Below, piece by piece: positions 38,372-46,989 of a stretch of 64,000 nucleotides of DNA (position 1 is the stretch's first letter; every line of letters begins with the position of its first letter). The stretch spans positions 94,660 through 158,659 of the forward strand of contig CAWAYQ010000009.1 in assembly GCA_963786225.1 (NCBI GenBank). Reading direction: 5' to 3'. Source of the stretch: Flaviflagellibacter sp963786225 (lineage in GTDB: Bacteria > Pseudomonadota > Alphaproteobacteria > Rhizobiales > Methylopilaceae). The notes beneath the pieces were generated by a model that worked only from the letters and a program-made list of their open reading frames with translations, ran no database searches and had not been told where the DNA came from. Position numbers and translations under genes: made by a program.

Positions 38372-39415
38372 TCACGGTCGCCATGTGGCATCCGCGGCCG
38401 GCGCGAGCGAGGCGGCTTCCTCGGCGCGGTCGACATCGACGATGCGCAAGATCCCGCGCAGCGCGTCGGTGACGCCCTCGCCGGAATGCGCGGAGAGCAG
38501 CAAGGGAGCGTGTCCGCACGCCTTCTTCAATTTCGCGATCTGCTTTTTCTTGGTCTCGTCGTCGAGCGCATCGGCCTTCGACAGCGCAACGATCTCCGCC
38601 TTGTCGGCAAGCCCGCCGCCATAGGCTTCGAGTTCGCGGCGCACCGTCTTGTAATCCGCGCCGGCATCTTCCGATGTGCCGTCGACGAGATGCAGCAGCA
38701 CACGGCAGCGCTCGACATGGCCGAGGAAGCGGTCGCCGAGGCCCACGCCCTCATGCGCGCCCTCGATCAGGCCGGGAATATCCGCCAGCACGAATTCCCG
38801 GTTGTCGACGCGCACGACCCCGAGGCCGGGATGCAAGGTCGTGAACGGGTAATCCGCGATCTTGGGCTTCGCCGCCGTCACCGCCGCGAGGAAGGTCGAC
38901 TTCCCGGCATTGGGCAGACCGACGAGACCGGCGTCGGCGATCAATTTCAGCCGCAGCAGAATCCACCGTTCCTCGCCCGGCAGGCCGGGATTGGCGCGGG
39001 TCGGCGCCTGATTGGTCGAGGTCTTGAACTCGGCATTGCCGAAGCCGCCATTACCGCCCTTTGCGAGCAGGAGGCGCTGACCCACCTCGGTCAGGTCGGC
39101 GATCAGGGTCTCGCCGTCCTCGTCGAACACCTGCGTGCCGGCCGGCACTTTGAGAGTCACATCGGCGCCGCCGGCTCCGGTGCGGTTCGCGCCCATGCCA
39201 TGGCCGCCACGCTTCGCCTTGAAATGCTGCTGGTAGCGGTAGTCGATGAGCGTGTTCAGCCCATTGACGCACTCGATCCAGACATCGCCGCCCCGGCCGC
39301 CATTGCCGCCGTTCGGCCCGCCGAACTCGATGAATTTCTCGCGGCGAAACGACACCGCTCCGGCACCGCCGGTGCCGGACTGGATGAAGACCTTCGCCTG
39401 ATCGAGAAATTTCAT
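38372..39415 (-). CDS. obgE: GTPase ObgE/CgtA
   Basis: Essential GTPase in 50S maturation and stress control. The 347-residue protein has the glycine-rich Obg domain (1-158, starting MKFLDQAKVFIQSGTGGAG) and the G domain with G1 GLPNAGKST, G3 DIPGLIEGAHEG and SKADALD as G4. The C-terminal extension of Gram-positive Obg is absent. The GNAT gene overlaps its start by four bases. Confidence 0.97.
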   Translation of the reverse strand: MKFLDQAKVFIQSGTGGAGAVSFRREKFIEFGGPNGGNGGRGGDVWIECVNGLNTLIDYRYQQHFKAKRGGHGMGANRTGAGGADVTLKVPAGTQVFDEDGETLIADLTEVGQRLLLAKGGNGGFGNAEFKTSTNQAPTRANPGLPGEERWILLRLKLIADAGLVGLPNAGKSTFLAAVTAAKPKIADYPFTTLHPGLGVVRVDNREFVLADIPGLIEGAHEGVGLGDRFLGHVERCRVLLHLVDGTSEDAGADYKTVRRELEAYGGGLADKAEIVALSKADALDDETKKKQIAKLKKACGHAPLLLSAHSGEGVTDALRGILRIVDVDRAEEAASLAPAADATWRP

Positions 39416-40056
39416 CGTGTCACGTTCTCCGCATTCGCATTAGCGGAAACGACGGCTAGAGGCCATCGCTCCCTCCGGTTCTTGCCCCAGGCAATCAGGC
39501 TTTCCCAGATGCGGCGGTCGAGCCGGAAGCGGTCGACCGGAAACGCGCCCTTGAAGCCGAGCGAGCTTGCGAGCCCGCAACCCTGCCACTGAAAGCCGCA
39601 TTTCTCGATGACCCGGCGCGAGGCCGTGTTCGTCACGCGGCAGCACACATGGATCTTGTCCGCGCCCATCGTCTCGAAGGCATAGTCGACCAGCGCGCGC
39701 GCCAGCTCCGTCGCATAACCGCGGCCCCGATAGGCCGAGCCGACCCAGTAGCCGAGTTCCGGCACCCCGTCCGACTGACCGAAACCGCCCGCGCCGACCG
39801 GCGTGCAGATCCCGTCCACGTCGGCGAAGGCCAGGAAGGAGTTCAACTCGCCGTTCGCGACACGTGCGACGAATGCCTCGGCATCGGCGAGCGTGTACGG
39901 GTACGGGATCGACGTCGTGTTCTCGGCGATCGCCCGGTCATTGGCGAGACGGGCGATGCTCGTCGCATCTTCCGCTCGCGGACGGCGCAGGACGAGGCTG
40001 CCCGTCCTGAGGATACAGTCTTCGTTCTCAGTGAATTCCAGCGCTTCGCAGACCAT
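39412..40056 (-). CDS. GNAT family N-acetyltransferase (RimJ/RimL type)
   Basis: A 214-residue acetyltransferase starting at the ATG at 40056. The upstream frame to 40143 covers the terminator hairpin and is rejected. It has LRTGSLVLRRPRAEDA at the start, the acetyl-CoA loop YRGRGYATELARALVDYAF, and the RimJ-like VTNTASRRVIEKCGFQ. The last 35 residues or so are less family-like. It lies between rpmA and obgE, a common position for a GNAT gene in Rhizobiales. Confidence 0.88.
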   Translation of the reverse strand: MVCEALEFTENEDCILRTGSLVLRRPRAEDATSIARLANDRAIAENTTSIPYPYTLADAEAFVARVANGELNSFLAFADVDGICTPVGAGGFGQSDGVPELGYWVGSAYRGRGYATELARALVDYAFETMGADKIHVCCRVTNTASRRVIEKCGFQWQGCGLASSLGFKGAFPVDRFRLDRRIWESLIAWGKNRRERWPLAVVSANANAENVTR

Positions 40057-40060
40057 TGAC

Positions 40061-40124
40061 CTAGCTCCAGATGCGACGAAGGGGAGGCGGTGGTGTCCGT
40101 CTCCCCTTCGAATTCTGGAGCTAG
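40061..40124. terminator. Large nested palindrome upstream of the GNAT gene
   Basis: Outer arms CTAGCTCCAGA (40061-40071) and TCTGGAGCTAG (40114-40124) are perfect. Inner arms CGAAGGGGAG and CTCCCCTTCG are also perfect. It lies between rpmA and the GNAT gene and could end or process the rplU-rpmA transcript. No T-run is seen. Confidence 0.55.
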
Positions 40125-40150
40125 TTCGGCTCCACCGGGTCAACTGACAC

Positions 40151-40176
40151 CGGCGGATCCGTCGCTTGATCCGCCG
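40151..40176. terminator. Hairpin just after rpmA
   Basis: Perfect CGGCGGATC/GATCCGCCG stem starting two bases after the rpmA stop on the minus strand. A TTTATT stretch lies on the plus-strand side only, so intrinsic termination of rpmA is not certain. Confidence 0.45.
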
Positions 40177-40177
40177 T

Positions 40178-40450
40178 TTATTCTGCGGCCTCGGCCATTG
40201 CCGGGGCGACCGTTACGTAGGTGCGGCCATCCGCTTTCGACACAAACTTCACTTTGCCCGCGATAAGGGCGAAGAGCGTGTGATCGGTGCCCATGCCGAC
40301 ATTGACGCCGGGATGCCACTTGGTACCGCGCTGACGAACGATAATATTGCCGGCCACGACCGACTGGCCGCCCGACTTCTTCAGACCGAGGCGACGGCCC
40401 GCGGAATCGCGGCCGTTGCGGGAGGAACCGCCTGCTTTCTTATGTGCCAT
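40178..40450 (-). CDS. rpmA: 50S ribosomal protein L27
   Basis: 90 residues starting MAHKKAGGSSRNGRDSAGRR, with the family stretch NIIVRQRGTKWHPGVNVGMG. It binds near the peptidyl-transferase centre. The N-terminus begins directly with the mature-type sequence, so no processing is expected. Six bases downstream of rplU. Confidence 0.98.
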   Translation of the reverse strand: MAHKKAGGSSRNGRDSAGRRLGLKKSGGQSVVAGNIIVRQRGTKWHPGVNVGMGTDHTLFALIAGKVKFVSKADGRTYVTVAPAMAEAAE

Positions 40451-40456
40451 TGGTTC

Positions 40457-40900
40457 TTACTCCTCGGTCTTGGCGGGCTTCGCGGCTTTCTTCGCCGCCG
40501 GCTTGTCGGCCGGGGCGGAGTCTGCTGCTTCCGCGGTCGCCGGGGCTGCCTTCTTGGCGGCCTTCGGCTGTTTGGCGCTTGCTTCCTGGCCCTTGGCCAG
40601 AACGTCCGTGATCAGGATCACTGTGTGTTCCTGACGATGGCCCCGCTTGCGCTTCGAATTCTGACGCCGGCGCTTCTTGAACGCGATGACCTTATCGGCA
40701 CGGTTGTGCTCGACGATTTCGGCCAAAACACGGGCGCCGTCCACGAAGGGGGCGCCGAAGGTCGGATTATCACCGCCGAGAGCGAGAATATCGCCGATCT
40801 CGATGGTCGAACCCACATCGCCCGCAATACGGCCGATGGTGAGCTTTTCATTGGCGGCGACGCGGTATTGCTTGCCGCCTGATTTGATGACTGCGAACAT
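40457..40900 (-). CDS. rplU: 50S ribosomal protein L21 with an Ala/Lys-rich tail
   Basis: Residues 1-103 are the L21 fold (MFAVIKSGGKQYRVAANEKL, FKKRRRQNSKRKRGHRQ). Residues 104-147 are a low-complexity Ala/Lys/Pro tail beyond the usual length of about 103. Such tails are seen in some alphaproteobacteria. First gene of rplU-rpmA. Confidence 0.97.
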   Translation of the reverse strand: MFAVIKSGGKQYRVAANEKLTIGRIAGDVGSTIEIGDILALGGDNPTFGAPFVDGARVLAEIVEHNRADKVIAFKKRRRQNSKRKRGHRQEHTVILITDVLAKGQEASAKQPKAAKKAAPATAEAADSAPADKPAAKKAAKPAKTEE

Positions 40901-40965
40901 CGTGTTCTCCCGTGTTCTATCCGGCCTCGAAGGACCAGCTTCTTGGGCAGCCTGTGGAAAGGAAG

Positions 40966-40991
40966 GGCGCGGGAAAATGAATTCCCGCGCC
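40966..40991 (-). promoter_or_regulatory. Leader hairpin 66 bp upstream of rplU
   Basis: Perfect 10-bp inverted repeat GGCGCGGGAA/TTCCCGCGCC with a six-base loop. On the minus strand it is followed by CTTCCTTT before the rplU start. It could be a transcription attenuator or an L21-binding leader; the sequence alone does not decide. Confidence 0.45.
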
Positions 40992-41117
40992 TTCGGGGTT
41001 CAATACTCTCTAAGGGCCCTCCGCGTCAACCGAACTCATCCGCTTTCGGCCGGCTTTCGCTTGTGCGGCGCAAGCGCGCCGTATACATCACCGCTTCCCA
41101 TCGAAAATGCGGCTCGC

Positions 41118-41215
<98 letters not shown>

Positions 41216-41335
41216 CGATAGCGTGATATTCATGCCGAATAGCGCAAGGTCGCGATCCGGCTCAATCCCGCATTGAAAGCCGCCTTTCACGCAGTTGCGG
41301 TACTTCTCTGTTAAGGATGTTTGCGGGGAGCAGTC

Positions 41336-41971
41336 ATGAGCATAGCGAGCGACGCACGCTTCTGGGACCGCATTTCACGGAAGTACGCCGTGGGTGCGAT
41401 TGCGGATCAGGCCGGCTATGAGCGCACGCTGGACCGGACCCGCGCCCTGTTGGGATCAGGCGACAGAGTGTTGGAACTGGGCTGCGGAACAGGAACAACG
41501 GCGCTCCGGCTCGCCGGCGATGTTCGAGATTATCTTGCGACGGATATTTCCGCTGGAATGATCGCGATTGCCAATGAGAAACACGCCGCCGGCCCGATCC
41601 CGGCCCTTGTCTTCCGCACCGCGACTGCAGAAGCGCTTACGCCTGACGCGGCACAGTTTAACGCGGTGCTGGGATTTAACTATCTCCATCTGGTCCGCGA
41701 TCTGCCTGGCACGTTGCGCCGCATCCACGCTTTACTGGCAGCGGAGGGCTTGTTCATCTCCAAGACACCCAGCGTCGCGGATATGAACCCACTCATCCGG
41801 CTTGTCTTGCCCGCGATGCGCGCGATCGGCAAAGCACCCTATGCAGGCGTCTTTCGAGCGGCGGACCTGAGCCGGCATATATGCGCCGCAGGCTTCGACA
41901 TTATTGCCACCGAAAGCCACGCAACGAAGGGCAACGACAACCGTCCTTACATCGTGGCTCGCAAGAGGTGA
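41336..41971 (+). CDS. Class I SAM-dependent methyltransferase
   Basis: A 211-residue protein with the Rossmann methyltransferase motifs: VLELGCGTGTTALRLAG (motif I, about 45-61), YLATDISAGMIAIAN (motif II), FNAVLGFNYLHLV (motif IV region) and LLAAEGLFISKTPS. The substrate is unknown. ATG at 41336 with GGGGAG in front. First gene inside the tRNA-Ser island. Confidence 0.85.
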   Translation: MSIASDARFWDRISRKYAVGAIADQAGYERTLDRTRALLGSGDRVLELGCGTGTTALRLAGDVRDYLATDISAGMIAIANEKHAAGPIPALVFRTATAEALTPDAAQFNAVLGFNYLHLVRDLPGTLRRIHALLAAEGLFISKTPSVADMNPLIRLVLPAMRAIGKAPYAGVFRAADLSRHICAAGFDIIATESHATKGNDNRPYIVARKR

Positions 41972-42687
41972 TGTGAACGGGCGAGGTTGCGTGAAAATCT
42001 GTCCTGAGTGCTGTTCGCATGTCTGGAGAAAATCCGATAAGCCGCCGGCAGCCACCCGTTCCGGCAGTGCGGTCATCGAAGCTGCGGTAGCAGCCCCAAT
42101 GACGCATCTTATCCAGGCTGCACTCGCCTTCCGTGCCTTGCAGCGCATCCTCCGATATGCGGGTCGTGCGGGACCTGACTCGGTTTGCCGGTGATCTCGA
42201 CGCCCAGCCGATGGTCACCCGCCCTACGTCCTCGAAGTGACGGACGAGCAGATCGTCGCCTTTTTCCGTGACATGGCGCAACTCTCCGGAACCGGTGGCC
42301 TCGTATACAACGCCTGGGATCGGGATTACCCCCGTCGCCGTCCGCGCTTGAGGAACTGGCGGACATTAAGGGCGTTGTCGGGCTGAAGCAGGGCGACCTT
42401 GCATCGGCCGGGATCGACCGCATCGCCAACGTCCGCTGACTCTACGAACAAGCGGTGCGGCCCGTTTGGGGCGAGGAACATCGCTTGGCGCGATCGGTTC
42501 GCCCTCGATATACGGAAATTCACAAGGATGACTGGGGCCAAGTCAGGTTTTGCCCCGGGCTATCGCCTCTATCGCTGACGAGTACTTCTGAATCCAACGA
42601 GAGCTTCGTGTCAGCAGTACTCGTTTCCCGGTCATAACGCCGGGAACGCTTCGCTGTCGCAGAACGCCCGATGGGGAGGGAAGCGCA
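41972..42687. other. 716-bp stretch without an intact gene; inverted repeat before the AraC gene
   Basis: Apart from the lyase relic at 42190-42439 no convincing frame is found. Near its right end, arms ACGAGTACTTCTG (42578-42590) and CAGCAGTACTCGT (42612-42624) form a 12-of-13 inverted repeat. It lies 64 bp before the AraC-type gene and could be an operator or a terminator. Confidence 0.6.
42190..42439 (+). pseudogene. Dihydrodipicolinate synthase-family remnant
   Basis: Two consecutive frames read PYVLEVTDEQIVAFFRDMAQ then LSGTGGLVYNAWDRDYP, and after a one-base break SPSALEELADIKGVVGLKQG then DL. GVVGLKQGD holds the Schiff-base lysine motif of the DapA/NanA family. Only the middle third (about 80 residues) is left before a stop at 42439; both ends are gone. 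A true relic in the island. Confidence 0.6.
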
Positions 42688-43404
42688 ATGGGCCGGAGAA
42701 ACGCCAGAGAATCTGAGACAAACGATTCATCACTCCGTTCTGGGCCCTTGCTGTCAGGTTCAGAGAGCGCAGCGAGATACGTCGCTCAATTGAATCCCAG
42801 GTTTGTCGTGGTGCAGGCACCGTCCGATCGCGCAGGTTTTCCGGGATCGCTTGCGGTCAAGGTCGATGATCTGGACGCCGTCGGCGGTGACAAGCCGTTT
42901 GCGGCTCAAGTTGCGGAAATACTTGATGATGTGCGCGATGCGTTGGAGCAGGATCTTTCTCGCGCCCAAACCGCGGCGGTGAGTTTGCTGGGGCTGCTAA
43001 CATCCCCGTCAGCTCCGGCCGAGCTCAGGATTGTTCGTGGTGGGCTCGCTCCTTGGCAGAAGCGCAAGATTGATCGCTATCTGCAAGAACACCTCAGGCG
43101 CTCGATACATGTGGATCAACTCGCGGACCACGCATGCCTAAGCGTCAGCCATTTCTGTCGCGCGTTTAAGAAAAGCTTCGGGAACAGCCCGCACAATTAC
43201 ATCATTCAGCTAAGGCTGGAGTTGGCGCAGAAACTCATGCTGACCACAGACGAGCCGCTATCTCAGATCGCAGCGGACTGCGGCTTCGCAGATCAAGCCC
43301 ACCTGACGAAACTGTTCCGACGCTGGTTGAACGAGAGTCCACGTGCCTGGCGTCGACGAAACCTCACCGAAGCTCAAGTCGACGCGATAAGCCGCCGAAA
43401 CTGA
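42688..43404 (+). CDS. AraC family transcriptional regulator
   Basis: 238 residues. The C-terminal 100 hold the two helix-turn-helix motifs of AraC/XylS (HVDQLADHACLSVSHFCRAFKKSFG and PLSQIAADCGFADQAHLTKLFRR). The N-terminal 125 have no clear sensor domain. GGGAGGGAA lies before the ATG. The epoxide hydrolase gene starts 122 bp downstream in the same direction and is the obvious candidate target. Confidence 0.88.
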   Translation: MGRRNARESETNDSSLRSGPLLSGSESAARYVAQLNPRFVVVQAPSDRAGFPGSLAVKVDDLDAVGGDKPFAAQVAEILDDVRDALEQDLSRAQTAAVSLLGLLTSPSAPAELRIVRGGLAPWQKRKIDRYLQEHLRRSIHVDQLADHACLSVSHFCRAFKKSFGNSPHNYIIQLRLELAQKLMLTTDEPLSQIAADCGFADQAHLTKLFRRWLNESPRAWRRRNLTEAQVDAISRRN

Positions 43405-43526
43405 ATCGTCCGCGCTTCTGCCCGGGAAATGAACTGACCTCCGGCCATCTCCGTGGGCCCTAAATCTAGGAGGATGAGCAAGTCCGACCTACCGAGCAGG
43501 CCTACCCGGTGCATCTGGAGAAACTC

Positions 43527-44801
43527 ATGCCAAGAAATTCTTCTTCTTCGCGTCGCCGTAGTTTTGCTGGCTCAGCGGTCGCAATCGGCCTCGCAGTCCT
43601 TGTTGGACAGAGCGTTCCTGTCCCGGCGGCGGACGACACTGCAATCCGTCCTTTCCAGGTGCACATTTCTGACGCGGCGCTCGCCGATCTCCGCCATCGC
43701 ATCGTACAGACGAGGTGGCCCGACAAGGAGACGGTCGACGATCGGTCACAAGGCACGCAGCTCGCAAAACTGCAGGAACTCGTGCGCTACTGGGGCACGG
43801 ACTACGACTGGCGAAAGGCCGAGGCCAAACTCAACGCCCTGCCGCAGTTCATCACCGAGATCGACGGACTCGATATCCACTTCATCCACGTGCGCTCGCG
43901 TCATGCGAACGCCATGCCACTGATTATGACGCATGGCTGGCCCGGCTCGGTGTTCGAGCTGATCAAGACCGTCGGCCCGCTCACGGATCCGACGGCTCAT
44001 GGCGGACACGCGGAAGACGCCTTCGACCTCGTGCTGCCATCGATGCCCGGTTACGGCCTTTCCGGCAAGCCAAAGGGCACCGGCTGGAATCCTGATCGCA
44101 TTGCGCGCGCATGGGCGGAGCTGATGAAGCGCCTCGGATACGCCCGCTACGTCGCCCAAGGCGGCGACTGGGGCTCCCCCATCTCCAGCGCGATGGCACG
44201 CAACGCGCCGGCGGGATTGCTCGGCATACACATCAACTTGCCGGCGACGGTACCGCCCGACGTGGCCGCGGTGCTCGCCGTGGGCGGGCCGGCGCCGCCG
44301 GAGCTCTCCGAGAAGGAGCGCGCAGCGTTCGACTCGCTCGCCACATTTTACATGAAATACAGGGGCTACGCCGTCATGATGGGCACGCGGCCGCAGACGA
44401 TCGGCTACGCCTTGACGGACTCTCCGGCAGGGCTTGCGGCCTGGATGTATGATTACAACAACGGCGAGCCCGAGCGCTTGCTCGCCAAGGACGATTTTCT
44501 GGACGACGTCACGCTGTATTGGCTCACGAACAGCGCGACCTCGGCGGCACGGCTGTACTGGGAAACCAGCGGTCAAAGCGTTCTACTCGCGGCCGCGCAG
44601 AAGACCGCCGAAATCTCGCTTCCGGTGGCGATCACGGTTTTTCCGGAGGAGGTCTATCGAGCCCCGGAGACCTGGGCCCGGCGCGCCTATCGCAACCTGA
44701 TCTACTTCCACGAAGTCGACAAGGGCGGACATTTCGCGGCGTGGGAAGAGCCGGAGCTTTTCAGCACGGAGCTCCGAGCGGCATTCCGGTCACTTCGCTA
44801 A
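43527..44801 (+). CDS. Exported epoxide hydrolase (alpha/beta-hydrolase)
   Basis: 424 residues. The N-terminus SSRRRSFAGSAVAIGLAVLV looks like a twin-arginine signal (RRRSF plus hydrophobic core, cut after VPA). Then come the EH N-terminal domain (IRPFQVHISDAALADLRHRI) and the hydrolase core: oxyanion HGWPGS, nucleophile Asp in QGGDWGS, and the catalytic His in GGHFAAWEEPE. Most microsomal-type relatives are cytoplasmic, so export is unusual. A GTG at 43509 is an alternative start. Confidence 0.85.
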   Translation: MPRNSSSSRRRSFAGSAVAIGLAVLVGQSVPVPAADDTAIRPFQVHISDAALADLRHRIVQTRWPDKETVDDRSQGTQLAKLQELVRYWGTDYDWRKAEAKLNALPQFITEIDGLDIHFIHVRSRHANAMPLIMTHGWPGSVFELIKTVGPLTDPTAHGGHAEDAFDLVLPSMPGYGLSGKPKGTGWNPDRIARAWAELMKRLGYARYVAQGGDWGSPISSAMARNAPAGLLGIHINLPATVPPDVAAVLAVGGPAPPELSEKERAAFDSLATFYMKYRGYAVMMGTRPQTIGYALTDSPAGLAAWMYDYNNGEPERLLAKDDFLDDVTLYWLTNSATSAARLYWETSGQSVLLAAAQKTAEISLPVAITVFPEEVYRAPETWARRAYRNLIYFHEVDKGGHFAAWEEPELFSTELRAAFRSLR

Positions 44802-44988
44802 CGAGATCGAGTTTCTCGGTTCGGGCGTGGAGGTTTTTGCGTTCACGTTCGGCTAATCGGCCAATTCAGACGGGACTATTGCGGCGGCCGGCCATCTAAC
44901 TTTGTCTGAACAGTACATACCGGTTCACGCACGAAAGGGCCACTCCACGAGCGACCCTTCCATTCAAGGCGAGCAGAGCCTATCGATA

Positions 44989-45234
44989 CTATTTGGGCTT
45001 TGCAGTCTCGGTGTTAGAAGTCTCGGCGCGGGTGGCGGCCATGTAGTCTTCCATTACCCGGCGTGCATTTTCCTTCGAATCGATAGCCACCGCGCGACCT
45101 TCCTTCATAGCCGAGAACATATTGAGCATGCGCGTAAGCTCATCCCGAGTTTCGATATCCATCATACCATCGCCAGCGAAGGCAGGTGTACCGACGAGCG
45201 ACAGAATTACAAAGAGCGCAGCAGTGCGGGTCAT
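44989..45234 (-). CDS. Small secreted protein (81 residues)
   Basis: Signal peptide MTRTAALFVILSLVGTPAFA, then a mature part of about 61 residues that is helical and charged (MDIETRDELTRMLNMFSAMK, ENARRVMEDYMAATRAE). GGGAGGC precedes the ATG at 45234. Not recognised. It lies inside the tRNA-Ser island, opposite to the other island genes. Confidence 0.65.
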   Translation of the reverse strand: MTRTAALFVILSLVGTPAFAGDGMMDIETRDELTRMLNMFSAMKEGRAVAIDSKENARRVMEDYMAATRAETSNTETAKPK

Positions 45235-45638
45235 CGGAAGCCTCCCAAAAAGGTGAGCGGTGTGTCGTCGCATGACGACGACACACGTCATCGAGCATGG
45301 CTACCGAGCAATGCTCGTGAATGAAGACTCACACGATCGAGGCCGGTTCGATTGAACGCAAACGCTCCATTTTGGATAATCCACCCTGTGGCTCGTCGAC
45401 GCCAAGCAACGATTGAACGTTCTGGGGAGAGTCCCCACCCTCTCCACCATTTGCCTCAAGTCACTGGTATGGCCGCCTTTTTTGTCGGCCCTTTTTCGGC
45501 CCGGCGACCGGCTGGACCTTCCGGCGCGGAGAGGGCCCGTGACACCATCTCCGCGGCGATGGATGCGACGGCAAGGCGAGCGCGGACGCCATCGAGGGCG
45601 ACGTTAGCCGCGGCCGAAGTCATCAAACCGGGGAGCTC
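45235..45638. other. Gene-poor island boundary
   Basis: 404 bp with no convincing gene. It contains the attR-like repeat at 45434-45457. The plus-strand frame over 45352-45675 is Arg/Ala-rich without homology-like motifs and is not called. Confidence 0.6.
45434..45457. repeat. attR-like direct repeat of the tRNA-Ser 3' end
   Basis: CCCACCCTCTCC-A-CCATTTGCCTC, identical to 41192-41215 except for one G to A change. The rest of the tRNA is missing in front of it, as expected for the distal end of an element that inserted into the tRNA-Ser gene. Confidence 0.68.
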
Positions 45639-46778
45639 TCACCTTGCCGCCACGCCAGCTCGATCACCGATCTGAACTGTGGCGGTCATGCCGGCGGCAA
45701 GCACGATGTCCGCGGGCACTTCGTCGATTTTGATGCGAACCGGAATGCGTTGGGCGAGGCGCACCCAGGTGAAGATCGGGTTGACGGTAGCGACGCCTTG
45801 GTCGTTGGGCTGCGCATTCGAAACGTTTATCGCGCGGGCGATGCTGTCGACGTGGCCACCCACGATCTCACTGTAGCCCATGAGCTTGATTTGGGCCGGA
45901 TTGCCCACGCGGATCGGAGCGACGTTCGTTTCCTCGAAATATCCGTCGACCCAGAACGAATTGGCGTCGACGACCGAGATGGTGTTCACGCCGACGCTCA
46001 CATAGTCGCCGAGCTGTGCCTGAAGGTTCGTTATGTGACCGTCGACCGGCGCGAGGACTCGGGTGCGCTCCAGATTCACCTGCCCTTGGCTAAGCTGCGC
46101 CTTGGCTTGCGCGAGCGTTGCCTCGGCGCTTATCCGCTGGGCCTTCAACGCCTCGAGTTCCCGCTGCGCCAGATTGAGGTTCTCTTCTGCAGTGTGGACG
46201 GCGGCCTCTTGCTGATGCAGCTGAGAATCAAACTGCTGGGCGTTCTGGACGCTGCCCCAGCCCTCCTTCGCCAGGGTCTGGGTACGAGCGGCCTGTTGCT
46301 GCGCAAACACGAGCCCAGCCCGCGCCCCATCCAGCTGTGCCTGGTTTGAAGCAATCTGCGCCCCCTGCACCGTTAGCTGTGCGTCGGTGCTCTGCACGCT
46401 CGCCTGCGCCTGCTGCACCGCCGCCTCGCTTTGAGCGACGGCGATTTTGTAGTTAGTCGGGTCGATCACCATCAGCAGATCACCCTTGCGCACGAACTCA
46501 TTATCGCGGGCGTTCAGCTCAACGATGCGCCCGGCGACCTCCGGTGCCATCATGACGACATAGGCCCGTACGGTAGCGTCGCGCGTCCAGGGCGCTCGCA
46601 TATACTCGCCCCACATCGCCCAGCCGAGCGCCCCTGCAAGCATGACCGTCGCCATGGTGATCAGGAATGGGATTATCCGCCGTCTGCGCGGGGAGCCCGC
46701 TTCTGGCGTGAGCGACAGGGTGCCGTCGTGATCTTCAGCCGCTTTGTCGCGCTTCGATGTGATTTCAGTAACAGTCAT
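45639..46778 (-). CDS. HlyD-family membrane-fusion protein (AaeA/EmrA-like)
   Basis: Periplasmic adaptor of an efflux system, 379 residues. One transmembrane anchor (about 36-55) is followed by a lipoyl/barrel half (VRAYVVMMAPEVAGRIVELNARDNEFVRKGD), a long coiled-coil hairpin (about 110-240) and the second half (VLAPVDGHITNLQAQLGDYV, FWVDGYFEETN). Third gene after the FUSC and DUF1656 genes, 7 bp from the latter. Confidence 0.92.
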   Translation of the reverse strand: MTVTEITSKRDKAAEDHDGTLSLTPEAGSPRRRRIIPFLITMATVMLAGALGWAMWGEYMRAPWTRDATVRAYVVMMAPEVAGRIVELNARDNEFVRKGDLLMVIDPTNYKIAVAQSEAAVQQAQASVQSTDAQLTVQGAQIASNQAQLDGARAGLVFAQQQAARTQTLAKEGWGSVQNAQQFDSQLHQQEAAVHTAEENLNLAQRELEALKAQRISAEATLAQAKAQLSQGQVNLERTRVLAPVDGHITNLQAQLGDYVSVGVNTISVVDANSFWVDGYFEETNVAPIRVGNPAQIKLMGYSEIVGGHVDSIARAINVSNAQPNDQGVATVNPIFTWVRLAQRIPVRIKIDEVPADIVLAAGMTATVQIGDRAGVAAR

Positions 46779-46785
46779 GATGAAC

Positions 46786-46989
46786 TCATTGCGCGACGAT
46801 CAGGATCCAGGACGACAGAACGATAATGTAGACGGCAAACACGAACAGGGCGGGATGCCAGGTGTATTGCAGCAAGCCGAAGCGGCTCGCGGCCCGGCGC
46901 AATACAATCGTGACGAACCAGGCTCCGACCAGCATGAGAGAGATCGGCGCAATGTAGACACCGAACAGGTTGACCTCGGCGAACCTCAT
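46786..46989 (-). CDS. DUF1656 small membrane protein (AaeX-like)
   Basis: 67 residues with two transmembrane helices. It starts MRFAEVNLFGVYIAPISLML and has LQYTWHPALFVFAVYIIVLS, the DUF1656 pattern found between FUSC and HlyD genes in Aae-like efflux operons. Overlaps the FUSC stop by four bases (ATGA). Confidence 0.9.
   Translation of the reverse strand: MRFAEVNLFGVYIAPISLMLVGAWFVTIVLRRAASRFGLLQYTWHPALFVFAVYIIVLSSWILIVAQ

Noticed and set aside
45352..45675. 107-codon plus-strand frame over the attR-like repeat
   Set aside because: Arg/Ala/Ser-rich, no ribosome site worth noting, overlaps the end of the HlyD gene, no motif.
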